Shown: positions 16,628-24,980 of the stretch, one piece after another
How positions within the stretch are numbered: the stretch's first letter is position 1
Layout: the number at the start of each line of letters is the position of its first letter
DNA from: Chitinophagaceae bacterium
Lineage (GTDB): Bacteria > Bacteroidota > Bacteroidia > Chitinophagales > Chitinophagaceae
DNA length: 27,794 nucleotides
Direction of reading: 5' to 3'
NCBI GenBank assembly: GCA_016787105.1
Contig: JAEUVI010000341.1
Coordinates: forward strand, 1 to 27,794
Notes under the pieces: generated by a model
What the model was told of the DNA's origin: nothing
What the model saw: only the letters and a program-made list of their open reading frames with translations
The model's database searches: none
Program-made: the position numbers and the translations under genes

Positions 16628-17845
16628 ATGAACAGAGTTGTTATTACAGGTGTTGGCATTTATTCCTGCTTAGGAAAAAACCTTGATGAGGTTAAGGATT
16701 CACTGTACAAAGGCAAGTCGGGGATTATTCTGGATCCTGTGCGTAAGGAATACGGGTATCGTTCCGGTTTGACCGGCTTTGTAGAACGGCCAAACCTGAA
16801 AGGCCTTCTCGACCGCCGGGCCCGCATTATGCTGCCTGAGCAGGGTGAGTACGCTTACATGGCTACCATGGAAGCCCTGAATACAGCAAACATGAGCCAG
16901 GATTATATCAATGAACATGAAGTTGGTATTTTGTATGGCAATGATACTTCTGCCAAAGCGATTATTGATTCCAACGATATTTTAAGAGAAAAAAAAGATA
17001 CTACGCTTATTGGCTCAGCTGCTGTTTTTCAAACATTGAATTCCACAGTTAATATGAACCTGTCAACTATTTTCAAGTTGAAAGGAATCAATTTTACAAT
17101 AAGTGCAGCTTGTGCCAGTGGTTCGCATTCTATTGGCGTAGCATACCTGTTTATTAAGGCCGGCTTGCAGGATTGCATCATTACAGGCGGGGCACAGGAG
17201 ATCAATTATCTTTCTATGGGCACTTTTGATGCTCTTTCCGCTTTTTCTATTCGCGAATCAGAGCCTGAAAAAGCTTCCCGTCCTTTTGATAAGGATAGGG
17301 ACGGATTGATACCAAGCGGTGGGGCGGCGACAGTTATATTGGAAAGTCTTGAATCTGCTCAGCGCAGGGGCGCGCCGATACTGGCAGAAGTAATCGGCTA
17401 TGGTTTTTCATCAAATGGAGAACATATTTCAAATCCAACAGTGAATGGACCTGTCCGTTCATTACAAATGTCACTCAAAGATGCAGGAATACCTGCTTCA
17501 GAAATTGATTATATAAATGCTCATGCCACTTCCACACCGGCAGGCGATGCGAGTGAGGCCAGGGCAATCCACGAAGTGTTTAAAGGAACAGATGTGCCGG
17601 TAAGCTCTACTAAATCTATGACAGGCCATGAGTGCTGGATGGCTGGTGCCAGCGAAGTGGTGTATTCGTTCCTGATGATGAAAAACGGGTTCATTGCACC
17701 TAATATTAATTTCGAAAATCCAGACGAGGATTCCGCGAAATTGAATATCATAAAAACTTCCAAACACCAGGATATAGATGTATTTTTGTCCAACTCATTT
17801 GGCTTTGGAGGCACTAATTCATCCCTTGTCATACGAAAATGGTAA
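16628..17845 (+). CDS. Beta-ketoacyl-ACP synthase, FabF type (KS A)
   Basis: A 405-residue ketosynthase with the full catalytic set: nucleophile C162 in AACASGSHSIG, H299 in NAHATSTPAGD, K329 and H334 in SSTKSMTGHECWMAG. It ends FLSNSFGFGGTNSSLVIRKW as FabF proteins do. It catalyses decarboxylative Claisen condensation of malonyl-ACP with the growing chain. The residues after the second His (ECWMAGASE rather than the usual TLGAAGA) differ from KS B and KS C, suggesting another chain or partner preference. It lies 12 bases before an ACP gene, so the two are probably co-translated. Which of the three cluster ketosynthases pairs with the chain-length factor cannot be settled from this sequence alone. 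Confidence 0.9.
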   Translation: MNRVVITGVGIYSCLGKNLDEVKDSLYKGKSGIILDPVRKEYGYRSGLTGFVERPNLKGLLDRRARIMLPEQGEYAYMATMEALNTANMSQDYINEHEVGILYGNDTSAKAIIDSNDILREKKDTTLIGSAAVFQTLNSTVNMNLSTIFKLKGINFTISAACASGSHSIGVAYLFIKAGLQDCIITGGAQEINYLSMGTFDALSAFSIRESEPEKASRPFDKDRDGLIPSGGAATVILESLESAQRRGAPILAEVIGYGFSSNGEHISNPTVNGPVRSLQMSLKDAGIPASEIDYINAHATSTPAGDASEARAIHEVFKGTDVPVSSTKSMTGHECWMAGASEVVYSFLMMKNGFIAPNINFENPDEDSAKLNIIKTSKHQDIDVFLSNSFGFGGTNSSLVIRKW

Positions 17846-17857
17846 TTTTGACCGCTT

Positions 17858-18118
17858 ATGAATAGAAATCAAGAAATTATCGGGAAAATCAATGGTTTCC
17901 TGGTTGAGGAATTTGAGGTAGAACCTTCGGCAATTAAACCTGAAGCAAACCTGAAAGAAGTGTTGGAACTGGATAGTCTTGATTACATAGATCTGGTAGT
18001 TGTTATTGAAAATAATTTCTCCTTTAAAGTAAAGCCTGAAGACTTTACCAACATCGCTACTTTCCAGGATTTTTACGACTATATCATTTCCCGCGTCAGT
18101 ACTAAAGCAACAGCATAA
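17858..18118 (+). CDS. Acyl carrier protein 1
   Basis: An 86-residue acyl carrier protein. The phosphopantetheine attachment site is S40 in LELDSLDYIDLVVVIE, and the protein is acidic and helical, as the family requires. It follows KS A by 12 bases and its stop codon overlaps the next ATG (TAATG), indicating tight translational coupling with the acyltransferase. It differs clearly from the second ACP at 24973 (DSLD versus DSID), so the two are not recent duplicates and may carry different intermediates. Confidence 0.9.
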   Translation: MNRNQEIIGKINGFLVEEFEVEPSAIKPEANLKEVLELDSLDYIDLVVVIENNFSFKVKPEDFTNIATFQDFYDYIISRVSTKATA

Positions 18119-18993
18119 TGCCGCAATGGCATGGTAAATCAAGAGGTACCCGCCTGGGGTATGGTATCTTTATTGGTATCTTGAAAAAAGGAGGGGTATT
18201 GCCAGCCTACTTCCTGTTGCGGTTTGTTTCCTTTTACTTTTTCCTTTTTTCACCTAAATCTTCTAAAAGTTTATACCATTTTTTCAGGCAAAAAATCGGT
18301 TTTGGATTTTTTACCACCATCCATAAAATCTACAGGAATTATTATCTCTTTGGCCAGAGCCTTATAGATCGGATTGTTGTTATGAGTGGTATTCCCAACC
18401 GGTTTACTTTCAACTTTGATGGTGAAGAAAACCTGCACCAGATGGCCGCTTTGCAAAAAGGAGGGCTGCTCATAAGTTCCCATATCGGTAATTGGGAAAT
18501 AGCCGGCCACCTGTTGAAACGATTGAAAGCCCGTATCAATATTGTGATGTTTGATGGCGAACACCAGCAGTTGAAACAATATCTTACTGCTGTAACAGGA
18601 GAGCGCAATGCCAATATCATTGTAATTAAAAATGATCTTTCACATATTTACCAGATACAGGAAGCATTTGATAAAAACGAACTGGTATGTATGCATGCAG
18701 ATCGCTTCCTGGATGGGGTAAAAACAATTGAAACAGATTTCCTGGGACAGAAAGCAAAATTTCCCGCTGGCCCATTTATTTTGGCTCATAAATTTAAAGT
18801 ACCCGTTTCTTTTGTATTTGCACTGAAAGAAAGCAAATTGCATTACCATTTTTTTTCAAGTCCACTAAAGGAATATAGCGGCGATAGAAATGAAGTGCCA
18901 GCGCAGATATTGAAAGATTTTGTGAAAGAGATGGAGGTAAAAGTGAAATTATATCCCGAGCAGTGGTATAACTATTATGATTTCTGGCGATAG
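18118..18993 (+). CDS. LpxL/HtrB-like lysophospholipid acyltransferase
   Basis: A 291-residue member of the bacterial lipid A acyltransferase-like family. The catalytic motif HX4E is H122-IGNW-E127 in SSHIGNWEIAGHLL. The hydrophobic region at about 30-55 (AYFLLRFVSFYFFLFSP) suggests inner-membrane attachment. Members move acyl chains from acyl-ACP to a lipid hydroxyl. Being translationally coupled to the ACP directly upstream, it may take the polyene from that ACP to a lipid or to the resorcinol, competing with or complementing the C45-type enzyme. The assignment of donor and acceptor is inference. Confidence 0.83.
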   Translation: MPQWHGKSRGTRLGYGIFIGILKKGGVLPAYFLLRFVSFYFFLFSPKSSKSLYHFFRQKIGFGFFTTIHKIYRNYYLFGQSLIDRIVVMSGIPNRFTFNFDGEENLHQMAALQKGGLLISSHIGNWEIAGHLLKRLKARINIVMFDGEHQQLKQYLTAVTGERNANIIVIKNDLSHIYQIQEAFDKNELVCMHADRFLDGVKTIETDFLGQKAKFPAGPFILAHKFKVPVSFVFALKESKLHYHFFSSPLKEYSGDRNEVPAQILKDFVKEMEVKVKLYPEQWYNYYDFWR

Positions 18994-19105
18994 GCTTTAG
19001 CCTTTTCCGAAGTAATCAAGCTTAACAATATTTACCAATATTGATCGAAACCCTTAAATCAAAAAAGCTTTTAGCTTACAGCCTAAGTCTTAAGGCCTAT
19101 AGCAA

Positions 19106-19528
19106 ATGAAACCTGTAACAGATATATTACCTTTTATTCCGCAGCGTCCACCCTTCGTAATGATACAGGAGTTGATTGCATGTGATGAAAATTCCGCGAT
19201 GACTACCCTGGTAGTAAAGGAAGAGAATATTTTTACAAAAAATGGGCTACTTGGCGAACCCGCCCTTGTTGAAAACATTGCACAAACAGCAGCGGCAAGG
19301 ATTGGATATATTTGCCAACAGGAAAATAAACCCGTGCCGATTGGCTATATTGCAGCAGTTCAAAACCTGATAATTTTCCGCCTGCCAAATGTGGGCGACA
19401 GGTTGAAAACTGAAATTGTTATTAAAAACCAGGTAATGCATGTTACTATCATTTCTGGTACTGTAAAAATATATGATGAGGTAATTGCCGGCTGTGAAAT
19501 GAAAATTTTTATTCAGAATAATTCATAA
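19106..19528 (+). CDS. ApeP-like hotdog-fold 3-hydroxyacyl-ACP dehydratase
   Basis: A 140-residue single hotdog protein. It has the FabZ-type opening (LPFIPQRPPFVMIQELI, with Gln where FabZ has His in PHR) and the central helix GEPALVENIAQTAAARIGY, where E56 matches the acidic catalytic residue. The catalytic His loop of FabZ (GHFPG) is absent; the stretch reads FTKNGLLG. From memory this is the pattern of ApeP-type dehydratases of APE clusters, which act beside a second dehydratase (ApeI). No second hotdog dehydratase is inside this window, so the partner may lie to the right. Function: dehydration of 3-hydroxyacyl-ACP to build the conjugated chain. Confidence 0.75.
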   Translation: MKPVTDILPFIPQRPPFVMIQELIACDENSAMTTLVVKEENIFTKNGLLGEPALVENIAQTAAARIGYICQQENKPVPIGYIAAVQNLIIFRLPNVGDRLKTEIVIKNQVMHVTIISGTVKIYDEVIAGCEMKIFIQNNS

Positions 19529-19546
19529 AACCAAATAATAACAGTT

Positions 19547-20197
19547 ATGAAACAGTTACGCCGTTATTCCATGTTGATAATCCTCATGGCTTCAGGTATG
19601 GTAGCGCAATTCAGCGTTTCTGCACAAACCATTAAAGATGTTTTTTCAAATTCAGAAACAAAGATTTTCTTTTATGGTATTGATTTTACTAAAACGAAAT
19701 TGATTGATGATATAACAGCCAATGAAAGCGATATTGTACAACGTCAATATGCAGGAATTAATCAACTTGCCATTAACGAACCGGATAAGTTTGATTTAAA
19801 AGCAGCTTTTGGCAGAACGATTGAACATGATATTACTACTGCTGTAAAAAGAAACGAAAAGGTAAACCCTGATGCAGTGAAGTCTTCTACTTCAGCGGAT
19901 TTCAACCGGTTTAAGGAAAGTGATGTAGCGGATATTGTAAAAACATTTGACGCAGATCCCAAGAACGGAGTGGGATTGTTATTTATAGTTGAATCAATGA
20001 GTAAGTCGGCAAAGGCTGCGAATATCTGGGTTACACTGTTTGATGCTAAAACAAAAAAAGTATTGATGACTGAAAAAATGGAAGGTAAGGCTGCCGGATT
20101 TGGTTTTCGCAATTACTGGGCAGGCAGCATCAAAGATGTAATACTGGATATCAAAAAGAAAAAATATAAAGAGTGGAAATCCAAATACGGCGGATAA
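19547..20197 (+). CDS. Secreted protein of unknown function
   Basis: A 216-residue protein with an N-terminal signal peptide (MKQLRRYSMLIILMASGMVA, ending near SVSAQ) and no lipobox Cys. The mature part contains IFFYGIDFTKTKLI, a Lys/Asp-rich centre, and a C-terminal part with GVGLLFIVESMSKSAKAANI and GFRNYWAGSI before a basic KKKKYKEWKSKYGG tail. I do not recognise the family. The 18-base gap after the dehydratase and 21 before the thioesterase place it firmly in the operon. A periplasmic carrier or chaperone for the hydrophobic pigment is a reasonable guess, comparable in position to LolA-like proteins of APE systems, but the sequence does not prove it. Confidence 0.75.
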   Translation: MKQLRRYSMLIILMASGMVAQFSVSAQTIKDVFSNSETKIFFYGIDFTKTKLIDDITANESDIVQRQYAGINQLAINEPDKFDLKAAFGRTIEHDITTAVKRNEKVNPDAVKSSTSADFNRFKESDVADIVKTFDADPKNGVGLLFIVESMSKSAKAANIWVTLFDAKTKKVLMTEKMEGKAAGFGFRNYWAGSIKDVILDIKKKKYKEWKSKYGG

Positions 20198-20218
20198 TTG
20201 CCGTACCTGATTTAATAA

Positions 20219-20641
20219 ATGGACAAACAACTTTCGGACAGAATAGAAGTACTGGTACGATTTAATGAAGCCGATCCTTTGGGAATTGTATGGCATGGCC
20301 ATTATATCCGCTATTTTGAAGATGGCAGAGAGGCATTTGGTAATAAATACGGAATCGGTTACCTGGATTTTTACAGGAAGAATATTATAATTCCTGTTGT
20401 AAATATTGATTGCAGTTATAAGCGTTCGTTGAAGTATGGAGAAAAAGTAGCTGTGGAAACAACGTTTATTCCCTGCGAAGCCGCCAAGCTGAAATTTGAA
20501 TACCGGTTATTCAATGCTGCAACCGGTGAATTGGTTGCTACCGGTTCATCGGTACAGGTTTTCCTGGATAAAGAAACATCGGTGCTTCAATTGACCAATC
20601 CTGTTTTTTTTGAAGAATGGAAAAGTAAAATGGGTCTGTAA
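20219..20641 (+). CDS. 4HBT-type acyl thioesterase
   Basis: A 140-residue single-domain hotdog thioesterase. The active-site region RFNEADPLGIVWHGHYIRYF (residues 14-33) has the D19-P-L-G pattern and H26/Y29 spacing of the 4-hydroxybenzoyl-CoA thioesterase/YbgC group, followed by EDGREAFG. It would hydrolyse an acyl-ACP or acyl-CoA, either releasing a finished chain or clearing stalled ones. It is placed 7-13 bases before the next ketosynthase, depending on the start chosen for that gene. Confidence 0.85.
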   Translation: MDKQLSDRIEVLVRFNEADPLGIVWHGHYIRYFEDGREAFGNKYGIGYLDFYRKNIIIPVVNIDCSYKRSLKYGEKVAVETTFIPCEAAKLKFEYRLFNAATGELVATGSSVQVFLDKETSVLQLTNPVFFEEWKSKMGL

Positions 20642-20654
20642 TAATTTAATGTAC

Positions 20655-21803
20655 ATGAGCGAAGTCTTTATTGTTGCTGAAAATATCGTCTCGCCGCTTG
20701 GTATTACCGCCGCAGAAAATTTTGCGCAGCTGAAAAAAGCTGTTTCAGGTATTCAGTTGCATACAAGCGAATCGTTATCCTCAGAGCCGGTTCACGCTGC
20801 TTTATTCAGTGATGCACAAAAATTTCCTGTCAAAGAAAATAAGAGCACGAAGTATACAAAATTTGAGCAGTTATTAATAGCATCCGTTGAAGATGCGTTG
20901 AGCAAGGCCCATGTTGATGTAAAAAACAAAAAGACTTTATTGATTGTCTCATCCACCAAAGGAAATATAAGCCTGGTGGAAACTGCCGAAACGGTAAACG
21001 ATGAGTTGAAAAAAAGAATTGCTATTCATACTTCTGCGCAATTAGTCGCGGATTATTTTCAGTTTACTTCAAAGCCGGTAGTTATTTCGCATGCCTGTGT
21101 TTCCGGGTTAGCGGCTATTATTACTGCCATGCGTTTAATGCAATCGGGTCAGTATGATACCGCAGTAGTAGTGGGGGCCGATATTATTACGAAATTTATT
21201 TTATCGGGTTTTCAGTCTTTCCAGGCAGTAAGTGCAGAACCATGCAAACCATTCGATGCGGACAGGAATGGTATAACATTGGGTGAAGGAGCCGCTACAG
21301 TTATTCTGTCTGTAAACAGGCCAACGAACGGAGTTGTTATAAAAGTTTGCAGTGGCGCTACAAGCAACGATGCGAACCATATTTCGGGTCCCTCGCGTTC
21401 AGGCGAAGAATTGTACCAGGCTATAAATACAGCAATGAAACAAGCTGGTGTAAAGCCCGCTGATATTGATTTTATTTCAGCGCATGGTACTGCTACTATT
21501 TATAACGACGAAATGGAAGCGAAAGCGATTAATCTTGCAGGCATGCAGGATATACCTGTGAACAGTTTAAAAGGGTATTATGGCCATACACTTGGAGCAG
21601 CGGGCTTGATTGAAACGGTAGCAGCTGTTTATTCATTGAAAGAAAATATTGTATTACCAACCATCGGTTTTAAAAAAACAGGAACATCAAAACCCTTAAA
21701 TGTTTCAAACAAATTGCAGGAAAAAAAGCTTAGTACCTGTTTAAAAACGGCGTCTGGTTTTGGTGGATGTAACGCAGCAATTGTTTTAAAGAAAGAAAAT
21801 TGA
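20655..21803 (+). CDS. Beta-ketoacyl-ACP synthase, FabF type (KS B)
   Basis: A 382-residue ketosynthase from the ATG at 20655 (MSEVFIVAENIVSPLG); the ATG at 20649 would add two residues, and a start at 20610 would run into the thioesterase gene and is unlikely. All catalytic residues are present: C148 in ISHACVSGLAAI, H277 in SAHGTATIYND, K306 and H311 in LKGYYGHTLGAAG. It ends ASGFGGCNAAIVLKKEN. It diverges considerably from KS A and KS C, with His in place of the usual Thr/Ala two residues before the Cys. It is a candidate for starter-chain or priming condensation, but the assignment among the three is open. Confidence 0.88.
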   Translation: MSEVFIVAENIVSPLGITAAENFAQLKKAVSGIQLHTSESLSSEPVHAALFSDAQKFPVKENKSTKYTKFEQLLIASVEDALSKAHVDVKNKKTLLIVSSTKGNISLVETAETVNDELKKRIAIHTSAQLVADYFQFTSKPVVISHACVSGLAAIITAMRLMQSGQYDTAVVVGADIITKFILSGFQSFQAVSAEPCKPFDADRNGITLGEGAATVILSVNRPTNGVVIKVCSGATSNDANHISGPSRSGEELYQAINTAMKQAGVKPADIDFISAHGTATIYNDEMEAKAINLAGMQDIPVNSLKGYYGHTLGAAGLIETVAAVYSLKENIVLPTIGFKKTGTSKPLNVSNKLQEKKLSTCLKTASGFGGCNAAIVLKKEN

Positions 21804-21831
21804 TTGTTTAATTATCGTTGATAAAATAGTA

Positions 21832-22923
21832 ATGAAGTTTTACTCAAAGGACACAAAGACGGCATTAGAAGCAAAGGATTTAGCACAGTTTATTGCGTTT
21901 GGCCCCGTGGTATTCCAGGTTGCCAAAGTGGCAAGGGACCGGGGTATTCTTAAAGTAATAGAAGATAGTGGTTCAAAAGGTATAACAATTGAGGAGATTG
22001 TTGAAAAAACGAAATTGCCGCATTACGGCGTTCGTGTATTGCTGGAATCATCATTAGGTATCGGCCTCGTTATAATAAATGATGAGAAATATAAATTGAC
22101 CAAAACCGGTTATTTTATTTTGCACGATCCGCTTACAAAAGTGAACATGGATTTTATTCACGATGTAAATTATAAAGGTCTCTTTCACTTGGAAGAAGCT
22201 ATCGTAGAAGAAAAACCTGCGGGTCTGCGGGAGTTGGGAAACTGGCCCACAATCTATGAAGGCCTTTCGCAACTGCCACCGCATATTCAGAAAAGCTGGT
22301 TTGGATTTGATCATTTCTTTTCTGATATCGCATTCCCGCTTGTGTTAAAACATGTATACAAAGATGGAATAAAAAACATATTGGATATAGGTGGTAATAC
22401 AGGAAAGTGGGCTATTGCATCTGCAAAATACAGGGATGATATTCATGTTACAATTGTTGACCTGCCCGGTCAGGCTAATATGGCTAAAAAAAGGATAGAG
22501 GAACTGGGTTTGAGCGATCGTGTGTCTTTTTATCCTGTAAACCTGCTTGACGAAAAACAAAAATTGCCGAAAGGAGCTGATGCGATCTGGATGAGCCAGT
22601 TCCTGGATTGTTTTTCTGAAAAGGAAATCGTTTCAATCCTTAAAAGATGCGCTGAAGCATTGGATGATAATGGCTATGTGCTGATATTGGAAGCATTCTG
22701 GGACAATCAGCGCTTTGAAACAGCAGCTTTCTGCCTGCAGCAAACATCCATTTATTTTACAGCGTTGGCAAATGGCAATAGCCAGATGTATGATTCAAGG
22801 GTTTTTATAAAATGTATTCACGACGCCGGATTTGAAATTGTGGAGCAGGTAGAGAATATTGGGCTGAGCCATACATTGTTGAAATGTAAGAAAAGCCCCC
22901 TGTTCCCCAAAGGGGGAACTTAG
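21832..22923 (+). CDS. O-methyltransferase-like class I SAM methyltransferase
   Basis: A 363-residue protein with an N-terminal winged-helix dimerisation domain (about 15-100, including ITIEEIVEKTKLPHYGVRVL). The catalytic domain has SAM-binding L184-D-I-G-G-N-T-G191, VDLPGQ for the ribose-binding acidic residue, and DAIWMSQFLDCFSEKE. This is the plan of plant-like and antibiotic O- and C-methyltransferases. A likely substrate is the hydroxyphenyl head group of the polyene or the ring. The last residues (KSPLFPKGGT) and the stop are written by a hairpin repeat, so the original C-terminus has probably been replaced. Confidence 0.83.
   Translation: MKFYSKDTKTALEAKDLAQFIAFGPVVFQVAKVARDRGILKVIEDSGSKGITIEEIVEKTKLPHYGVRVLLESSLGIGLVIINDEKYKLTKTGYFILHDPLTKVNMDFIHDVNYKGLFHLEEAIVEEKPAGLRELGNWPTIYEGLSQLPPHIQKSWFGFDHFFSDIAFPLVLKHVYKDGIKNILDIGGNTGKWAIASAKYRDDIHVTIVDLPGQANMAKKRIEELGLSDRVSFYPVNLLDEKQKLPKGADAIWMSQFLDCFSEKEIVSILKRCAEALDDNGYVLILEAFWDNQRFETAAFCLQQTSIYFTALANGNSQMYDSRVFIKCIHDAGFEIVEQVENIGLSHTLLKCKKSPLFPKGGT
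22898..22920 (+). repeat. Hairpin repeat at the methyltransferase 3' end
   Basis: GTTCCCC (22902-22908) pairs with GGGGAAC (22913-22919) around a 4-base loop, preceded by CCCC. It encodes the terminal residues SPLFPKGGT and is followed at once by the stop codon. Its reverse complement resembles the hairpin at 11800-11830 in layout (hairpin, then a G-rich tract). Confidence 0.55.
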
Positions 22924-23010
22924 GATTAATATTCGTTTAGGATAATCAAGTTCTTTTATCGGAAATAGCCGAAATTCAGGTGAGACTATTAATAGATGAA
23001 TTTTCATTAA

Positions 23011-23066
23011 GCAAGGGCTGTGTCTGGATGGCTTCCCCTTTTGAGGGAAGTCGGAAGGAGGCCGTT
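23011..23066 (+). repeat. Palindromic dispersed repeat, copy 2, before the FAD enzyme
   Basis: Core hairpin CTTCCC (23032-23037) / GGGAAG (23045-23050), preceded by AGGGCTGTGT and followed by GTCGGAAGGAGGCCGTT (23050-23066), a 17-base string identical to one at 26555-26571. AAGGAGG at 23055-23061 is 17 bases before the ATG at 23079, further than a standard Shine-Dalgarno site. Confidence 0.75.
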
Positions 23067-23078
23067 TAATTTTATTAT

Positions 23079-24332
23079 ATGCAAACAGAAAAAACAGATG
23101 TGTTGGTAATCGGCGCAGGTCCTTCAGGAACTGTTGCTGCATCCATTGTACACCAGGCAGGTTTCAAAGTAAAGATTGTTGAGAAATTAAAATTTCCTCG
23201 CTTTGTAATCGGTGAAAGTTTATTGCCGAGATGCATGGAGGCATTGGAAGAAGCGAAATTTCTGGATGCGGTGAAAGCAAAAGGATACCAGCAAAAATTC
23301 GGGGCGAAATTTGTAAAGAATGGTAAAGTGTGCGATTATTCTTTTGCTGATCAGTTTACAAAAGGCTGGACGTCGACATGGCAGGTACCGCGTGCCGATT
23401 TTGATAGCACACTTGCAAATGCCGTAGAAAAAATGGGCGTGCCGGTGGAATACGAAACAACTGTAACCGGCATCGTTTTTAATGAAGACGGATCATCTGT
23501 TACTACAGTAGAAGACTTACATGGAAATAAAAGACAAATAGAAGCACGTTTTATAATTGATGGTAGCGGTTATGGTAGAGTGATACCAAAGCTCTTCAAT
23601 ATGGAGCGACCTTCCAACCTGCCGCCAAGAAAAGCGTTGTTTTCACATACTGTAGATTTGAAGCGATCCATGGATGATGAACCTAACCGTATTACCATTG
23701 TAGTGCATCAAAAAGGTGTTTGGATTTGGATTATTCCTTTTTCTTCGGGCATCACTTCGTTGGGGTATGTAGGAAACAAAGAATTTTTCGATCAATATGC
23801 TGGTACGCCTGAGGAACAGTTCAGGGCGCTAATAGCAACACAGCCTTATATAGCCGATCGAATGAAAGATGTGGAATTACTTTTCCCACCAAGAGAATTG
23901 AATTCATGGTCTGCCAGTACCGATAGATTTTACGGGGATGGTTTTGTGCTGACAGGTAATGTAACAGAGTTTTTGGATCCTGTATTTTCCTCCGGTGTTA
24001 CATTGGCTACGGTTTCGAGTCAATTGGCAGGTAACCTGGTAGTGCGAAAATTAAAGGGCGGCGAAGTTGACTGGAACAAAGAATACATGGATATTATGAT
24101 GCAGGGAGTAAATACTTTTCGTACCTACGTGATGGCGTGGTATGACGGAACGCTCGATACTATCTTTTTTGCAAACGATCAGGATCCTTTGATCAAGAGC
24201 CAGATATGTTCAGTGCTTGCAGGATATGTTTGGGATATGTCAAATCCATATGTGAAGGATCATAAGCATAATGTATATAAATTGGCGAGAATGATCGAAA
24301 TGCGGGACAGTCTTGCCAAATCAAACGCTTAA
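23079..24332 (+). CDS. Flavin-dependent halogenase-like monooxygenase
   Basis: A 417-residue FAD enzyme. The FAD site is VIGAGPSG (12-17 core), followed by FVIGESLLPRCMEAL. The sequence WIWIIP at 215-220 fits the WxWxIP motif of flavin-dependent halogenases, and K73 in YQQKFGAKF lies where their catalytic Lys is expected. The part FLDPVFSSGV is the usual flavin contact. It would halogenate or hydroxylate an ACP-bound or free aryl group; chlorinated flexirubins are known. Related proteins occur in flexirubin clusters whose products lack chlorine, so hydroxylation remains possible. A palindromic repeat directly upstream contributes an AAGGAGG. Confidence 0.82.
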   Translation: MQTEKTDVLVIGAGPSGTVAASIVHQAGFKVKIVEKLKFPRFVIGESLLPRCMEALEEAKFLDAVKAKGYQQKFGAKFVKNGKVCDYSFADQFTKGWTSTWQVPRADFDSTLANAVEKMGVPVEYETTVTGIVFNEDGSSVTTVEDLHGNKRQIEARFIIDGSGYGRVIPKLFNMERPSNLPPRKALFSHTVDLKRSMDDEPNRITIVVHQKGVWIWIIPFSSGITSLGYVGNKEFFDQYAGTPEEQFRALIATQPYIADRMKDVELLFPPRELNSWSASTDRFYGDGFVLTGNVTEFLDPVFSSGVTLATVSSQLAGNLVVRKLKGGEVDWNKEYMDIMMQGVNTFRTYVMAWYDGTLDTIFFANDQDPLIKSQICSVLAGYVWDMSNPYVKDHKHNVYKLARMIEMRDSLAKSNA

Positions 24333-24353
24333 AATTTATTGTTGAGATTTAAG

Positions 24354-24980
24354 ATGACAGAACAGATAAAATATATAACGGCAACATGCAGAATCTGTAA
24401 TGGTGCTGTTTATAAAAACGAGGAGCTGCTTTTTGAAAATAAAGAAGGTAGTGCTCCGGAGTTTTTACTGGCATTGTATAAACACATCAGCATGGATTAT
24501 CCTAAATTTTATAAAATGGATAATCTCGCAAAACTGGGATTGCTTGGCGCCGAAATAGTATTGAAAGATGATTTTAAAAAAGAAAGGTACAAGCCGGAAG
24601 ATGTAGCAGTTGTGTTGGCTAATTCAAATGCCAGCCTCGATGCTGATACCAACTATTGGGACAGTGTTAAAAATATTCCCAGCCCGGCATTGTTTGTTTA
24701 TACCCTGCCGAATATTGTTGTTGGCGAAATTTGTATCAGGAATGGTTTTAAAGGAGAGAATATATTTTTTATACAGGACAGATTTGATGCCTCATTCATA
24801 AATTTTTATGTTAATGATTTGTTCGATAGCCATAACATAAAAGCATGTGTTTGCGGATGGGTTGAAATGACCGGCGAAGAGTATAAAGCTGTTTTATATT
24901 TAGTGGAAAAACCAACCGGCGATGAAGTATTATTTTCGGTTGATAATATTAATAACATTTACGAGTTAACCAATGGATAA
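24354..24980 (+). CDS. Half-length ketosynthase-like protein without active-site Cys
   Basis: A 208-residue protein from the ATG at 24354; an upstream TTG at 24339 would add five residues. Residues 84-133 resemble the N-terminal half of FabF-type synthases: DVAVVLANSNASLDADTNYW, then SPALFVYTLPNIVVGEICI and GFKG. Where a KS would have its Cys the sequence reads ENIFFIQDRFDAS, with R143 or a neighbour in the place of Cys. The second half of a KS (both His residues) is missing. It is not an obvious pseudogene: the frame is clean and it overlaps the ACP gene by 8 bases. From memory, proteins like this in related clusters are loosely labelled 3-oxoacyl-ACP synthase. A structural or chain-length role is possible. 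Confidence 0.7.
   Translation: MTEQIKYITATCRICNGAVYKNEELLFENKEGSAPEFLLALYKHISMDYPKFYKMDNLAKLGLLGAEIVLKDDFKKERYKPEDVAVVLANSNASLDADTNYWDSVKNIPSPALFVYTLPNIVVGEICIRNGFKGENIFFIQDRFDASFINFYVNDLFDSHNIKACVCGWVEMTGEEYKAVLYLVEKPTGDEVLFSVDNINNIYELTNG

Noticed and set aside
18993..19006. GGCTTTAGCC followed by TTTT after the LpxL-like gene as a terminator
   Set aside because: Only 3-4 base pairs with a tiny loop; too weak, and the downstream genes look like the same operon.
24354..24980. Pseudogene call for the half ketosynthase
   Set aside because: No remnant of the missing half follows, the frame is clean, and it is coupled to the ACP gene by overlap.
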